Source: Xestospongia muta
Taxonomy: Eukaryota; Porifera; Demospongiae; Haplosclerida; Petrosiidae
Direction: 5' to 3'
DNA: 64,000 nucleotides
NCBI GenBank assembly: GCA_963693285.1
Contig: OY848931.1
Location: 1,431,001 to 1,495,000, forward strand
This document shows positions 1 through 27,440 of the stretch, piece by piece. Position 1 is the first letter of the stretch. The number at the start of each line of letters is the position of its first letter. A model generated the notes under the pieces. The model saw only the letters and a program-made list of their open reading frames with translations. It was not told the origin of the DNA and ran no database searches. The position numbers and the translations under genes were made by a program.

Positions 1-3000
1 AGAGGTTTCTACTTCTGTATGGTTCACAAACTGGCCAGGCTCAAGCTATAGCTGAAGATATATGCAAGAAAGCACAGAAGAGAGGTTTCATTCCAGAATT
101 ACATTGTATGAGCCAGTCAGATAAAAATGTAAAATCAAATTGTTCAGTGACAACACTTAAGGTTATTACATTTATTAATTTAGTATAACTTAGAAAAGGA
201 GTCTCTAGCTGTGATTGTTGTATCCACTACTGGAGATGGTGATGCTCCAGACACTGTAAGCAGATTTTGGCGAAAACTCAAACGAAAAACACAACCTCCA
301 GATCTCTTAAAAAACTTGAAATATGGCCTGCTAGGTTAAATGCTGTTGAGATTTTAAAGTTAGTATTTGTGTTCTCTTCTCAGGTCTTGGAGATTCCAAT
401 TATACAAATTTTTGTAACATGGGAAAAGTGTTGAACATGAGATTACTTGAGTTAGGTGCTCAACCATTTTGTGAGACTGGCTATGCAGATGATGGAGTCG
501 GGTATGATAGAAATTTAAATATTGCTTAGATTTACTAATAACTGCTTACTTCATACAAGTTTTTTACACTCTATTTCTTCTCTTAGATTAGAATTAGTGG
601 TTGAGCCATGGATAGAAAATCTGTGGTCAGCTTTGGAGTCTGTCTTCAATCTCTCCTTCCAAGACAAGACATCTCCTCAAACTAGTACTCCTGCAGCAAT
701 AGTACCTGTTAGAGTACCTCCACAAACAATAGTGACTGGAGGAATATCTTCCACAAGAGGACCTTCTACTGCAGCTGCCGAAGTACCACTTACTGTTAAA
801 ACACCAGAAATACCTTTACAATTCACTAGTAATATTAAAATAAATGATACAAGTGTAAAACCGACAACTACTATTACTACTGTTCCTGAAGACGTTCAGA
901 TTGCAATTGTGAGTGATTTATCAGACACTGTTAATACACTATTGAGTCTAGAGTATACTGACAGTTGTGATACTATTGTTGACTCCAGTATGTTTCAAAC
1001 AAGTATGAGAGGATCCGGTGATCAATCTTGGAAGAACCAACATATTATAGTACCCTCTACTCCACCTTCATATTTGAACGTAGAGTTAAAGGAAGTATGT
1101 GTATTGTATGCAAGTCTGAATGTTTTCTTGTTACTGTGTATGCTAGGATATGACAATGTCTTACAACTTTTCATTCTCTGAGTCTGTACAAGGCTCCACT
1201 ATGTTCCAATCTTCAGTTACTATGGCAACCATAAGTGACAGACGAGTCTTAACCAGCTTTGATGCTCAAAAAACAACTCTTGAACTAGAACTGAGTTGGC
1301 AGATAATGACGCTAAACAGCAGAGATGATATTGAAAGTGATAGTAAGTCATCATTACTATCTTATGAACCAGGAGATGCTCTATGTTTTATTTGTCCCAA
1401 TGACTCACTGGAAGTTGACTATCTTTTAAAAAGGTCTGCCATTACTAAGCAATGTCTTCTTTCTCATACTCTCTCTCTCTCTTTTTCTCTCTCCCTCCCT
1501 CCCATCAATATATAATAGGTTAAATCTTCAGTCTCTATCATGGTTCTCAATGAATATTACTATTATTCCTAATAGCAAAAAAAGAAGTGTGTGTAATGTT
1601 AATAAATTGTAAATTATTAATTTATTAGATCCAATGGTGCCTAAACATATACCAACACATTGTACAGTCCATCAATACTTTACTCATTGTGCCGATATCA
1701 GAGCTGTGCCTAGCAAAGTAAATAATTTATGACTATACTATAACTATTGCACTTTGAACTTTGTATTAATTGCAGGCGTTGTTGTTAATTCTCTCAGAAT
1801 TTTGTTCACAAGACGAAGAGAGGCAAAGATTACGATGGTTCTGTTGTCGTCAAGGTATACTGATTGTAAATTTAATCATTAATGATTAGTCATTGAATCA
1901 TCCTCATTCTCAGGTTCTCAGGACTATATGAGACTCATTCTGGAACCGCATATTGATATCTTAGATCTTTTGCATTGTTTTCCATCATGCCAACCTCCAT
2001 TATCAAGACTAATAGGTATTTGGTAAACTTAACTATAATTAAGAAGACATTGTTTCATACTGTTAGAATTATTGCCAAGACTACAACCTCGACATTATTC
2101 TGTTGCTAGGTAACAATAGTCAATGCATTTTTCCAAAGATTTATAACAATTTTGAATGCTTTATTTTTATATCTATAGTTCTCCTCTTACATGTCAAAAT
2201 AAAATGAGGATTGCCTTTAACATAATAGAACTACCTAAGAGATCATGGAAGCAAGATCCAAGGTAAATTTTAATGTCTAAAAACTGATATTCTTTGTGTA
2301 ACCTATGCTAGAGATTACATGTTCATTTCTTTTATTATAAATCCTAATAATAGAAGTTTTGTTACTATTTATAACTATACATAGGTTAAACAAAGAATAA
2401 ACCATATTTCATGCTTTTGTTAATTTAGAAAAGGTTTATGTACAAGCTGGCTAGATCGACTCTCTCATGATCGCACATCTCACATTCCTATATACCCTCG
2501 TCTCAAAAACCCTTTTCGTCTGCCTTCCAATCCATGTACGCCAATAATAATGATAGGACCAGGAACAGGAGTAGCTCCATTTATTGGGTTTCTACAACAC
2601 AGGTACTAACTAATACATCTGCTCGTATTGATTATCGTACTCTATGACAGGGAGGCTCTTAAAGCAACTGGAGTAGAAATTGGTAAAGCATGGTTGTTCT
2701 TTGGTTGCAGACATCCTGATAAAGACTATCTCTATAAGTATGTTCTTACCTTCTAATTTTTCCATACTAAAACAATACTGATATTGTTATTATATTCTAG
2801 ATCTGAAGTTGAAGGATTTCTTGCATCTGGAAATTTAACGTATCTCCACGTTTCATTCTCACGACTCTCAGAGGAGAGATATATTCAGGAGGGTCACGTG
2901 AAATATGTCCAGGAGAACATGCGAAGACATTGGGAGCTTCTAGGACAGTGGATTATGGAGGAGCATAGCGTGACGTATGTGTGTGGGTAAGTATAAATGT

Positions 3001-3326
3001 CTAGCTTTGTTTTTTGTCAACATGTACACTGATCTGTAAATTAATATTACAACTTACAAGGAGACAGCGGAGAAGCATTGCTACCATGTGTTATAATAGA
3101 CTATTATCTTACCTTATATAGTGATGCTCAGAATATGAGGAAAAATATTCGCGAAGCTATGCTTGATGTTATACATAAATATAATAGTTATAAAGGTGAG
3201 TTGAAATGTTGAAAAATTTGGCCATGCCTCTCTTTTAAAACAGGTCTTACCAGTCAAGCTAGTTCTATGGAGATATTAAAAAGCTTGCAAGAAGATTTGA
3301 GGTATATAGTTGATCTTTGGAGTTAA
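1..3326 (+). CDS. MTRR: Methionine synthase reductase (5' end just outside window), multi-exon
   Basis: This is a diflavin reductase that reactivates cob(II)alamin-bound methionine synthase using NADPH electrons through FAD and FMN. The first readable exon opens with [19 protein letters not shown], the FMN-binding flavodoxin start, so only the initiator and one or two residues seem to be missing. Exons then run about 184-334, 384-501, 587-1094 and 1183-1433, followed by seven or more short exons. Later landmarks are the FAD/NADPH module with [16 protein letters not shown] (about 2560-2602), [13 protein letters not shown], and YVCG|DAQNM. The last exon ends in DLWS followed by TAA, matching the conserved aromatic C-terminus (DIWS in vertebrates). 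The linker at about 640-1090 is Ser/Thr-rich and poorly conserved. Exon borders follow GT-AG with matching phases. I am confident of the family; MTRR is preferred over P450 reductase because of the linker and the C-terminus. Confidence 0.93.
1458..1500 (+). repeat. Imperfect CT-rich tract in MTRR intron
   Basis: A CT/CCCT pyrimidine tract on the sense strand lies inside the intron at about 1434-1628. It sits in mid-intron, unlike the other CT tracts in this window, which abut acceptors. Confidence 0.8.
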
Positions 3327-4304
3327 TAATATTTTAAAATAATTATATTGTATTATATTTATTAATTGAAATCATATTATTTTTCAATGTTTCTCTCGTA
3401 TGGTATATGAGAGCAACTATCAATGTCTTTTGTCATAAAATTTCATTAATACACAATATTTAGTAGGTCTAAAGTCACATATGAAATTTTATTTAAAGAG
3501 CATTAGATGTTATCACTGGTGTCATGTCACGGATATATACCATGAGGAAATGTTTCTCACTATCTTGTGACATACACAAGATACATGTTATTAGTTATCA
3601 AATTTTTATAGTATCAAAGGAATTGATTGTTTTGTCTCTATAATGAGATAGACGCTGCTTTGTCTCTTGAGCTAAGAAATAATTTGATATGTGAAACAAT
3701 TTATAATAAAAATTACGTGCTGTGTCTAGCACAAAACACAATACTTCAATGTAAAATTAATACTATAAAATTAGACCCTAAAGTTTGGAACCTAAATGAG
3801 ATTAATTTTGTATTAGGGTATGGCATTATTTGCTGGGGCTCTAGCTACAACATAAAAAGCAATTAGTAGTTTGATCATGTGGAGCTCTCAGTAACAAATA
3901 GAACTAGTGTGATCCATAAACAGTTTTGTACCAGACTTGGTATGTTGTTCTTTACTGCATAGTATACTGCTCAATAAACAACTAAAGATTGATGCAAACT
4001 GTCCAGATAGTTGCTTAGCTTGATCTGTTAAGAATGTAGAGTCTGAGATTCAAAAGTAGCGGACAGTTTGTAATAGTTTCAGTTATACCAAATATCTGCT
4101 AACTCAGCAATAATACAGCTCCACCTAGTAAGCAGCATTTTGGGGCGTGACAGCAGAATTACTAGGTGTAACTTACTCTTTCTTCTACTTTACAGCGACT
4201 GAAGGTAAGCAAATACAGAAAAGGAATAAAGCAGATCAAAAATACAATAATTTTCTTACATTAACCATAGCTATGCAAACACATCTATTTGTCTTCCTCT
4301 TCAG
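3327..4304. other. MTRR-myosin intergenic region with likely myosin 5'UTR intron
   Basis: AT-rich sequence with no recognisable gene. The myosin ATG at 4305 follows a pyrimidine-rich acceptor (ttcttcag type, AG at 4303-4304). A good donor (AAG|GTAAGC) lies at 4204/4205, so the 5'UTR is probably spliced, with an intron of about 100 bp ending exactly at the start codon. Confidence 0.55.
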
Positions 4305-10585
<6,281 letters not shown>

Positions 10586-10977
10586 TATACAGGGAGTATT
10601 CATAATTCATAAACTCCACAAATTAAGTGGTATTATTTAAAATAACAACTTGTTTATCAACATTAATTAATGCACAATTATGTCATTATATTCATACATG
10701 TATGATATATTGTTTAATGAAATTATTTATAATAAAATAAGTTATGACAACAATAGCATTCAACAACCACCCTCTTACTAATTCATATTTTAAATTGAGT
10801 CTCATATAAATTTTAAATTCAAATTTCAATCAGAGTATAATTTATAACATATTCTTTATAAGTCTGTTCTATAACTATAAACACACATATTAAAAAACAT
10901 ATCAGTGATCACACAGCACAAAATTTGAAAAGTATTAATACTAATAAGTGTGAAAATATTCTACTAGTTCAGTTGTA
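10586..10977. other. Convergent 3' intergenic spacer, myosin/RUNDC3-like
   Basis: 392 bp of AT-rich sequence between two stop codons facing each other. It holds the 3'UTRs of both genes, and I see nothing else in it. Confidence 0.6.
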
Positions 10978-15041
<4,064 letters not shown>

Positions 15042-15306
15042 TGTTTGTCTTCCGCACGAGTTAATTGTTATACGGATGTAAACGGAATTAATTAATAGGT
15101 TTGATAAAATAATATTTATTATGAGACTTCAAAAATAGTAGTAAATAATTTCAATATTAGAATTATAGAAAAAATATTAATAGTTTATTTCATTAGAAAA
15201 TAAAAAAGAACAGGGAATATAAGATAAAATTTAAAAATTAGTGATATAATGGTCAATTAAATTCATAAGCAGACTAGATTAATTAGTCATGAGTTAAATT
15301 TGAAGA

Positions 15307-16082
15307 TTATGTATTTCTCATATAGTACGGAGTGATATATCCAACGACAGATTTATGTTCAGAATTGTTATTTGCTGTCAGATGAAAACCAATATTGTCT
15401 TCTCGTACTGAAACCCATTGAAGGATTGGTGTATCGGTGTCATTAACATCACTACGGTAACAGCCAATGCTAAATTTCCCTCCTTCATGTAGGTAGTCAT
15501 TTTTTGTTTCTATTACAAACACTGTAGCTAAGTCATAATCCTACAGAATTCATTGATAGTGAATTATTTATACAATTAAAATAATATCTTACTGTGGTTG
15601 TATTTAAATCTCCAGTACAATCTTCTGTGTAGTAGAAGATTCTTTCACCATTGTACTCATGATATATCTTGACCTTGAATGACATTACTCCTTCAAATAG
15701 CTCAGCATAAAGAGGGGCTGTAGTCATGAAGAGAATGAACATTTAAATTATTAAAAGTAAAGGTCTAAAGTCTATCTACATATATACATAATTATAGTCA
15801 GATCATAGCAATGTCTATATATATATAACACTTAATTCACTTGTAAAGAATGCATGTACAATTCAAGAATACATTAATGGTGGTATCGAATTATTGCAAT
15901 GCAAATGTGCTATACTCACTTGCAAGTCCTTTTAATTTTTTTTGAAACAGTGCAGGACCAGTGTCATTGACTAGATGAGAGTTGTCTGTGTTAAGTTCAA
16001 CCACTATTGTTCTATTAAAATTAGGTGTCACAATTAAAATGGGCAACAGTAGAATAAATGGGATGACTGCTAAAGCTGGCAT
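15307..16082 (-). CDS. Small secreted orphan protein, 173 aa, three exons
   Basis: Exons on the minus strand are 15920-16082, 15593-15717 and 15307-15540; phases agree and give a 173-residue protein ending TAG. The N-terminus MPALAVIPFILLLPILIV is a classic hydrophobic signal peptide. The mature part is acidic to neutral, has three Asn-X-Thr sequons early (NRT, NDT, NTT) and more later (NDT, NNS), and two Cys (in EDCTGD and IGCYRS) that could form one disulfide. Exon 2 and 3 phrases (YHEYNGERIFYY, GGKFSIGCYRSD, SVVGYITPYY) look like a single beta-rich extracellular domain. I do not recognise a family. A TATATA stretch at about 16120-16126 lies about 40 bp upstream of its ATG on this strand. 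It is divergent to the kelch gene. Confidence 0.72.
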
Positions 16083-16366
16083 TGTATTTGCACTAACAAA
16101 ATGAGAGGATCAACAGCTGTATATATGAACTTGTTTTCGCACTAAATTTATTGTCAGAACTTGCAACCAACCCTTCATTTTATATCAAAAACCTGAAGTC
16201 CAAAATGTTATTTGCAAATATTTTTCTCATGATATAACATATACAATGACCATATTTGTTATCATAAATTAGCAGAGAATAAAGATATTAGATATTAGAT
16301 ATTAGGGGGGTGAGCCTGAGCGTTGATTACGTATTTTGTAGACCCCTCTCGGGGGCACGATACGCT
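16083..16366. promoter_or_regulatory. Divergent promoter region, secreted orphan / kelch protein
   Basis: The two start codons are 284 bp apart and face away from each other. The region includes TATATA near the orphan start and a short triplicated gatatta repeat at about 16283-16304 near the kelch side. A shared promoter is inferred from spacing only. Confidence 0.5.
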
Positions 16367-17392
16367 ATGGAGTTGAAGAGAGAATCAGATTTAGAACACA
16401 GAGCTGTTGAGCATATCGTGACTCAGACATTAGGACTGAAAGAGGGAACATTGTTATGGCGTACGTGTAAATCATTACCTAGTGGTATGTTAAGGCCTCA
16501 TGTTGTACAAAGTACAAAAACTTGTTCAATTTTTATGGGTGGTGGATATACTGGTAATACAGAGCTAACACGTTCTGTGTTCAAATATGATTACAGTTCA
16601 GATGTGTGGTCTACTCTTCCCATCACGCCTTGCCATTCATTTGGTCTAGCCATTATCAAAGATTTAGTAACTGTTATTGGTGGTATAAACATCATTACTG
16701 CTCAACCGTCAAAAACCTTGTTTAGCTTTGTTGAGGATGTAGGGTCAAAAGGAAAATGGTGCTCTCTTTTGCCTCCAATGGAGAGTAATCGATCATGTTG
16801 CTCAGCAGTAGTTATTGGTAGATATTTAGTGGTCGTAGGAGGGGTTTTTGAACTAGAAAACTCTACTTACCAAGACACTGTTGAAATTTTGGACATAGAA
16901 GAAGAACACTGGTATTTGGCACCTAATTTTCCTAAACCTGTGACCTTCATGAGTTCGTGTGCTTCTGAGGATCGCATCTTTCTGACTGGTGGTTTGACAA
17001 CAACTGGAGCTGTTTCAGATGTCTTTTCTGGTTCAATTAATAGACTTATTGAAGCAGCCAAAAATGGTACGCAGGACACTTCAGTATGGGAAGTCATCAC
17101 TCAGACCCCTTTTGGTCGTTCTGGTTGTGGTATAATTCATGGAACACTAGTAGTGTTTGGAGGAATGAATGTTGATGATACAACAAGTAAGAAAAGTGTA
17201 CAGAGTGAAGTTTTTGCATGGAATAATGACTCAAGAACTTGGGTTAAACTAGGAGATATGCCAGCTAAACGATCTTCACTAAGTGTTATGGTTACTGGTC
17301 CCTCTAGAGTCATGATTTTTGGAGGTTATAATAATCCTCTTAATTGGACCAACTCACTTTTGAGTGATGTTATAGAAGTTGTTAATATTTAA
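16367..17392 (+). CDS. Intronless kelch-repeat beta-propeller protein, 341 aa
   Basis: The first in-frame ATG is at 16367 (MELKRESDLEHRAVEH); the frame stays open upstream, but only from a non-ATG codon. Six kelch blades are visible from their double-glycine strands: MGGGYTG, VIGGIN, VVGGVF, LTGGL, VFGGMN and IFGGYN, each followed at the usual distance by a Trp (DVWSTLP, KWCSLLPP, HWYLAP, VWEVIT, TWVKLGD). That is a complete six-bladed propeller filling almost the whole protein. There is no BTB, BACK, RING or F-box domain, so it is a propeller-only protein and probably a protein-interaction module. The single exon stands out among intron-rich neighbours. The specific partner is unknown. Confidence 0.85.
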   Translation: MELKRESDLEHRAVEHIVTQTLGLKEGTLLWRTCKSLPSGMLRPHVVQSTKTCSIFMGGGYTGNTELTRSVFKYDYSSDVWSTLPITPCHSFGLAIIKDLVTVIGGINIITAQPSKTLFSFVEDVGSKGKWCSLLPPMESNRSCCSAVVIGRYLVVVGGVFELENSTYQDTVEILDIEEEHWYLAPNFPKPVTFMSSCASEDRIFLTGGLTTTGAVSDVFSGSINRLIEAAKNGTQDTSVWEVITQTPFGRSGCGIIHGTLVVFGGMNVDDTTSKKSVQSEVFAWNNDSRTWVKLGDMPAKRSSLSVMVTGPSRVMIFGGYNNPLNWTNSLLSDVIEVVNI

Positions 17393-17530
17393 TAGTTCAG
17401 TAAAAATTTATTTTTTTATATAATTATTAATATTTATAATTCTTTTTAGGATTACCAATTAATAAAACAATTGATAATAATAAAACAAATCAATTTAATT
17501 CTCAATATAAAATAGCTAGTGTTAATAAAT
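17393..17530. other. Convergent spacer kelch/SNX4
   Basis: 138 bp of AT-rich sequence between facing stop codons. It holds only 3'UTR sequence. Confidence 0.6.
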
Positions 17531-19968
17531 CTACGATGGCGTCTCAAATGCTTCTTTTACTCTCTGCCAAGTAGTCATGCCCTAAATAAAGATAATCCTT
17601 AAGATTTGTACTGATTATGGTTCTTAATAGAACATAATCACTTTTTTCCTGTTCAATAATCTAGATATCGCTATAATTACTAACTACATTATAGATAACT
17701 TCCCTTATTTAGAACAACTGCCTACATATATACCACCACTTACCTTCTTGTGCATATGTAGTTGTAACTGTACATAGTTGATCAACATACTACGAAAATC
17801 TCCTGATTTTTGTTGATTAAATGTCTGAATTTCATGAAGAGCTTCCTGAGTGAACTCACTACAAAAGAATCAAAACATAACAGCATACTTGGCCAATAGT
17901 TATCCTAGAGTGCTTCAATATGCAGCACTTTATCGTATAATCTTATTATTTTACATATGTCAATACATTCAAGATAGGAAGCCAACCCTATAACTACTAA
18001 TGTGTTTGAATATGGTATCAGCTACACAGTAGGAATGTGTATGCCAAAAATACACTGATTCTTACTCAAACTCTTTCTGAGTACGAGTTAAATTATCTTC
18101 TGCTTCTTTAAGTTCTCTCTCTGCTGTTGCTAACTGAGCTTCATAGCTAGTGTCTTCTCCTCGAATACGAGCTGATATACTCTTAAAGGAGAATTTCTTA
18201 CCACCACTACCACCTTCCTCTGGATTCTGAAAGAAGAGACATTAAATAGGAATATATGTCACAAAAAATGTACGTCTTTTTTAAGAGCATCTCTAGCTTC
18301 TGCTTTACTGGATACAATTTCTTCGTTTTTCTCAAGTTGTTTTTGTAACAATTCTTGTCTTCGAACAACAGTTCTTGACAGAAAGAGAAAAAATTTAGAA
18401 GCAAAAATGTTTTGTCTGTTATATGTATTATACCTTAAACTATCACAGAAACCGATATATTCTTTTGTTGGAAGAAAAAAGCGAGTCTCTTCCTCAGTAA
18501 AGTAGTTGTCCACTGTATCAGCGTAACTAGAGAGACAAGGAATGAGTCACAGTGTAACACATAATAGAATAATAAACAGTAGCACCTGTTTAAATTTATG
18601 TAACAAGACTGTTCTCACCTGTCAAGACAACCAGAGGCAATTTGCAAACCAGTACCTAAAACACCTTCAGTGATACTAAGCTCACTAGTGAAAAAAAACA
18701 TAAACCGTGTCCACTACAATATCTACTTACTTGAACACTCTGCCATAGTTACCATGTACTTTATATATAGCTTTCATGCTGGCATTCATTCTCTAAATGA
18801 GAAAATATGTATCACTTGTTTGCCTGCTTCCTGTCTGTCAGTTGTTCATCCATCCATCTTTCCATACTTCTCTAATATCCAATATAGCTTTTAGAATGGA
18901 TTCTAAATCATTAGCATATTCTTTTACTTCCTGGAAACGACTGCACATGTTATATAACATATCCACAATTTGTATAAATACACAAGAAAACTATACCTAT
19001 CAGGAACACGTCTTGATAATTGTAATGATAATGACTGGAGCATAGATGACTCCCCCTATGTCACAAAACCATACATTACTGGTACAGAATACTGTGTCTA
19101 TCTTACCTTTCCTGAGTATCCACTCTGTATGAGACGTTCTTTCCAGGAAATCTACAAAGACAAGGTAGTTCCTTTAATGTCAATAATTAACTTACACTCT
19201 GTAAAAACTCATGAAACCAATAATTTTTAGAAAGAACAGGGTGCCTAGAAATTCTAACCAAAAAGATCTATGCAAAGGAGAGAGGGAAGAGGGAAGAGAA
19301 AGGAGGAGGGGGGGGGGGGGTGAGACGAAAAGAAGGAGGGAGGAGGGAGAATAACATATACTTAGCAGTGTACAGCTTATACTTCTAATGCATGTTGTCG
19401 TTGCAAAAGAAAATTAACGTCTTCTCCAATAAATGTGATCTTGCTTAATAAACCACTGCTTCCTTTAATCTGGTAAACAATAAATTAACACACACACACA
19501 CACATTTATAAAACAACTTACGTCTTTTTCAGGTAAAGGAGGTACAACAATCTAAAATCAAAGAATGGAATACTTACATTGGCAACATTCACTTACATGA
19601 GGATAAATGGTCTGGAGGAAGTTGTGTAGGTTTTCAAACTCACTGTATCGTCTCCATGATTCATATCGAGGTCGTCCACTGCCACTAATCTCTTCTCCAT
19701 CGTCTGATATTTTAGCCAAACTATAGGAAGAGTATTGTGATCACGTGAGTATCTAGCTGATACAATCACAGGACAACTTTATGTGATCACATGACCCTAT
19801 AGCTTACATAGCCACTATTTTGTAGGCATAATATTCCTCTTTAAAACCCGTTCCTGTCTTTTTCTCGTAGCACTTTATGGAAATATTGACAAACTTATGA
19901 TCTGATACCTCTCGACGTAGTGGTGGAACGTCTACATCATGATCACCTTCTGCTTCTTTAGTAGCCAT
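17531..19968 (-). CDS. SNX4: Sorting nexin 4 (PX-BAR), multi-exon
   Basis: SNX4 is a PX-BAR protein that binds PI3P and sorts cargo from early endosomes to recycling compartments, also supporting autophagy. It starts MATKEAEGDHDVDVPP at 19968; the upstream ATG on this strand meets a stop after three codons. The PX domain shows DHKFVNISIKCYEKKTG, SWRRYSEFENLHNFL and YPHIVVPPLPEKD, the last matching the SNX4 signature almost exactly. Then come FLVRISRHPVLSK, WKERLIQSGY, the helical BAR exons, and the tail YVQLQLHMHKKGMTTWQ...FETPS, TAG. The tail matches the SNX4 end (QISMCKKGIQVWTNAKE) rather than SNX1/2 or SNX7/30. The gene is head-to-head with PSMA2, with 111 bp between start codons. Confidence 0.92.
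19276..19350 (-). repeat. Pyrimidine tract with poly-C run upstream of an SNX4 acceptor
   Basis: On the plus strand this is a GA/GGA-rich purine block with a run of about 13 or 14 G. On the SNX4 sense strand it is a CT/CCT/poly-C tract ending about 8 nt from the acceptor of the exon IFLVRISRHPVLS (edge at 19267). Confidence 0.85.
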
Positions 19969-20079
19969 CTTCTCAGCTGGAGGAGTGGCTGGCTTCTTAA
20001 AAATTTGTACCGATTACCGAGTCATTTTTAAGAGTTTCTTCTCAGCAAGTCCTCGTGGAAATTGAATCTTTAACTAAAT
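19969..20079. promoter_or_regulatory. Compact bidirectional promoter SNX4/PSMA2
   Basis: Only 111 bp separate the two start codons, so the 5'UTRs and core promoters of both genes must lie in or overlap this interval. No TATA box is obvious. Co-expression is inferred. Confidence 0.6.
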
Positions 20080-26462
<6,383 letters not shown>

Positions 26463-27250
26463 ACCTTAAAACTAAAATTAATAATATCACTCACTAATAA
26501 TGATGTTTAAAATCATACCTCATAATAATAATGTATGTAATTAATGTTAATTTAAAGAATATGACTTAAGATATTACATACTGCAATATTTAACGATTTC
26601 TGGATAAAATTATTGCATGCATGAAAAAATTGAGTAAAATAATCTGAAAATATTTAAGACAAACAGATCCTACTTGTTATGACAAGTCTTCTTCATATCA
26701 ACTGCAAACTAGTCTTCATGTATTGTTATGATATTAGCAAATACAGAGATGGTTTCTCCGATTACAAGTATACACTCATCATTCTAGCCAATCTTGAAAT
26801 ATGCTTCCTGCTGGTAGCTTGAAACCATACAAGGTATTTTAGTTATCAAAACATTTGTGGATTCCAAAGTTTCAGGTTTATTGCACACACATCTATGCTA
26901 TTTTTATGTTGAGTTATATTTCGAGCAAACTTCTAATAAGAATATTTCATGAGGCTAATCCTAGGATAACAAAGTAAGTGTTACCAGGCTAGGCCAAACA
27001 TGCAACATAATAAATAATATAATTTTATACATGTATATTATATATATATATATATATATGGCCAAATATGAATCTTACTTTTTTTCGTATACGTAACAGC
27101 AAACAAAATAAATGCTTTGTTTAGTGAATTATGAAGTGTCGTGTTGAGTAAACCACTATAATAGTCGATATCAATGACTGTAAAAAATACTTGGAACAAG
27201 TAAACCTCCTACTAAAGGTCGAAGTCGACAGGATGGTCCATTACACAACG

Positions 27251-27258
27251 ACGGAAGT
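27251..27258 (+). promoter_or_regulatory. ETS consensus site ACGGAAGT upstream of ETS-A
   Basis: ACGGAAGT matches the core class I ETS-binding sequence (C/A)CGGAAGT and lies 15 bp before the TATA-like box of an ETS gene, suggesting auto- or cross-regulation. Motif match only. Confidence 0.5.
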
Positions 27259-27272
27259 CGTTACAGGCTAAC

Positions 27273-27280
27273 TATATAAA
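27273..27280 (+). promoter_or_regulatory. TATA-like box of ETS-A
   Basis: TATATAAA 161 bp before the ATG at 27441, in otherwise mixed sequence. It is a plausible core promoter for this intronless gene. Confidence 0.5.
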
Positions 27281-27440
27281 GACGTGGGCTGGTAGAGTGA
27301 TACTAGAAAACAAAGAGTTTGGAAATAGCAATTTGTATTGCTTTTCATGTTACCGAAATATTCATAAAATATATACAATATAGATTATCCTCACTCACTT
27401 TGAACTGCAAGCTGATTTCAACATTTCACTGACAGGCAGC

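Larger units (their letters stand above)
26463..27440. other. PSMA2-ETS intergenic region
   Basis: AT-rich spacer of 978 bp. It contains a short (TA)n at about 27040-27058 and, near its right end, the ETS-A promoter motifs listed separately. No gene is visible. Confidence 0.6.

Noticed and set aside
16310..16366. Upstream extension of the kelch frame
   Set aside because: It begins at a GTG, not an ATG, and adds sequence without kelch character. The ATG at 16367 is the natural start.
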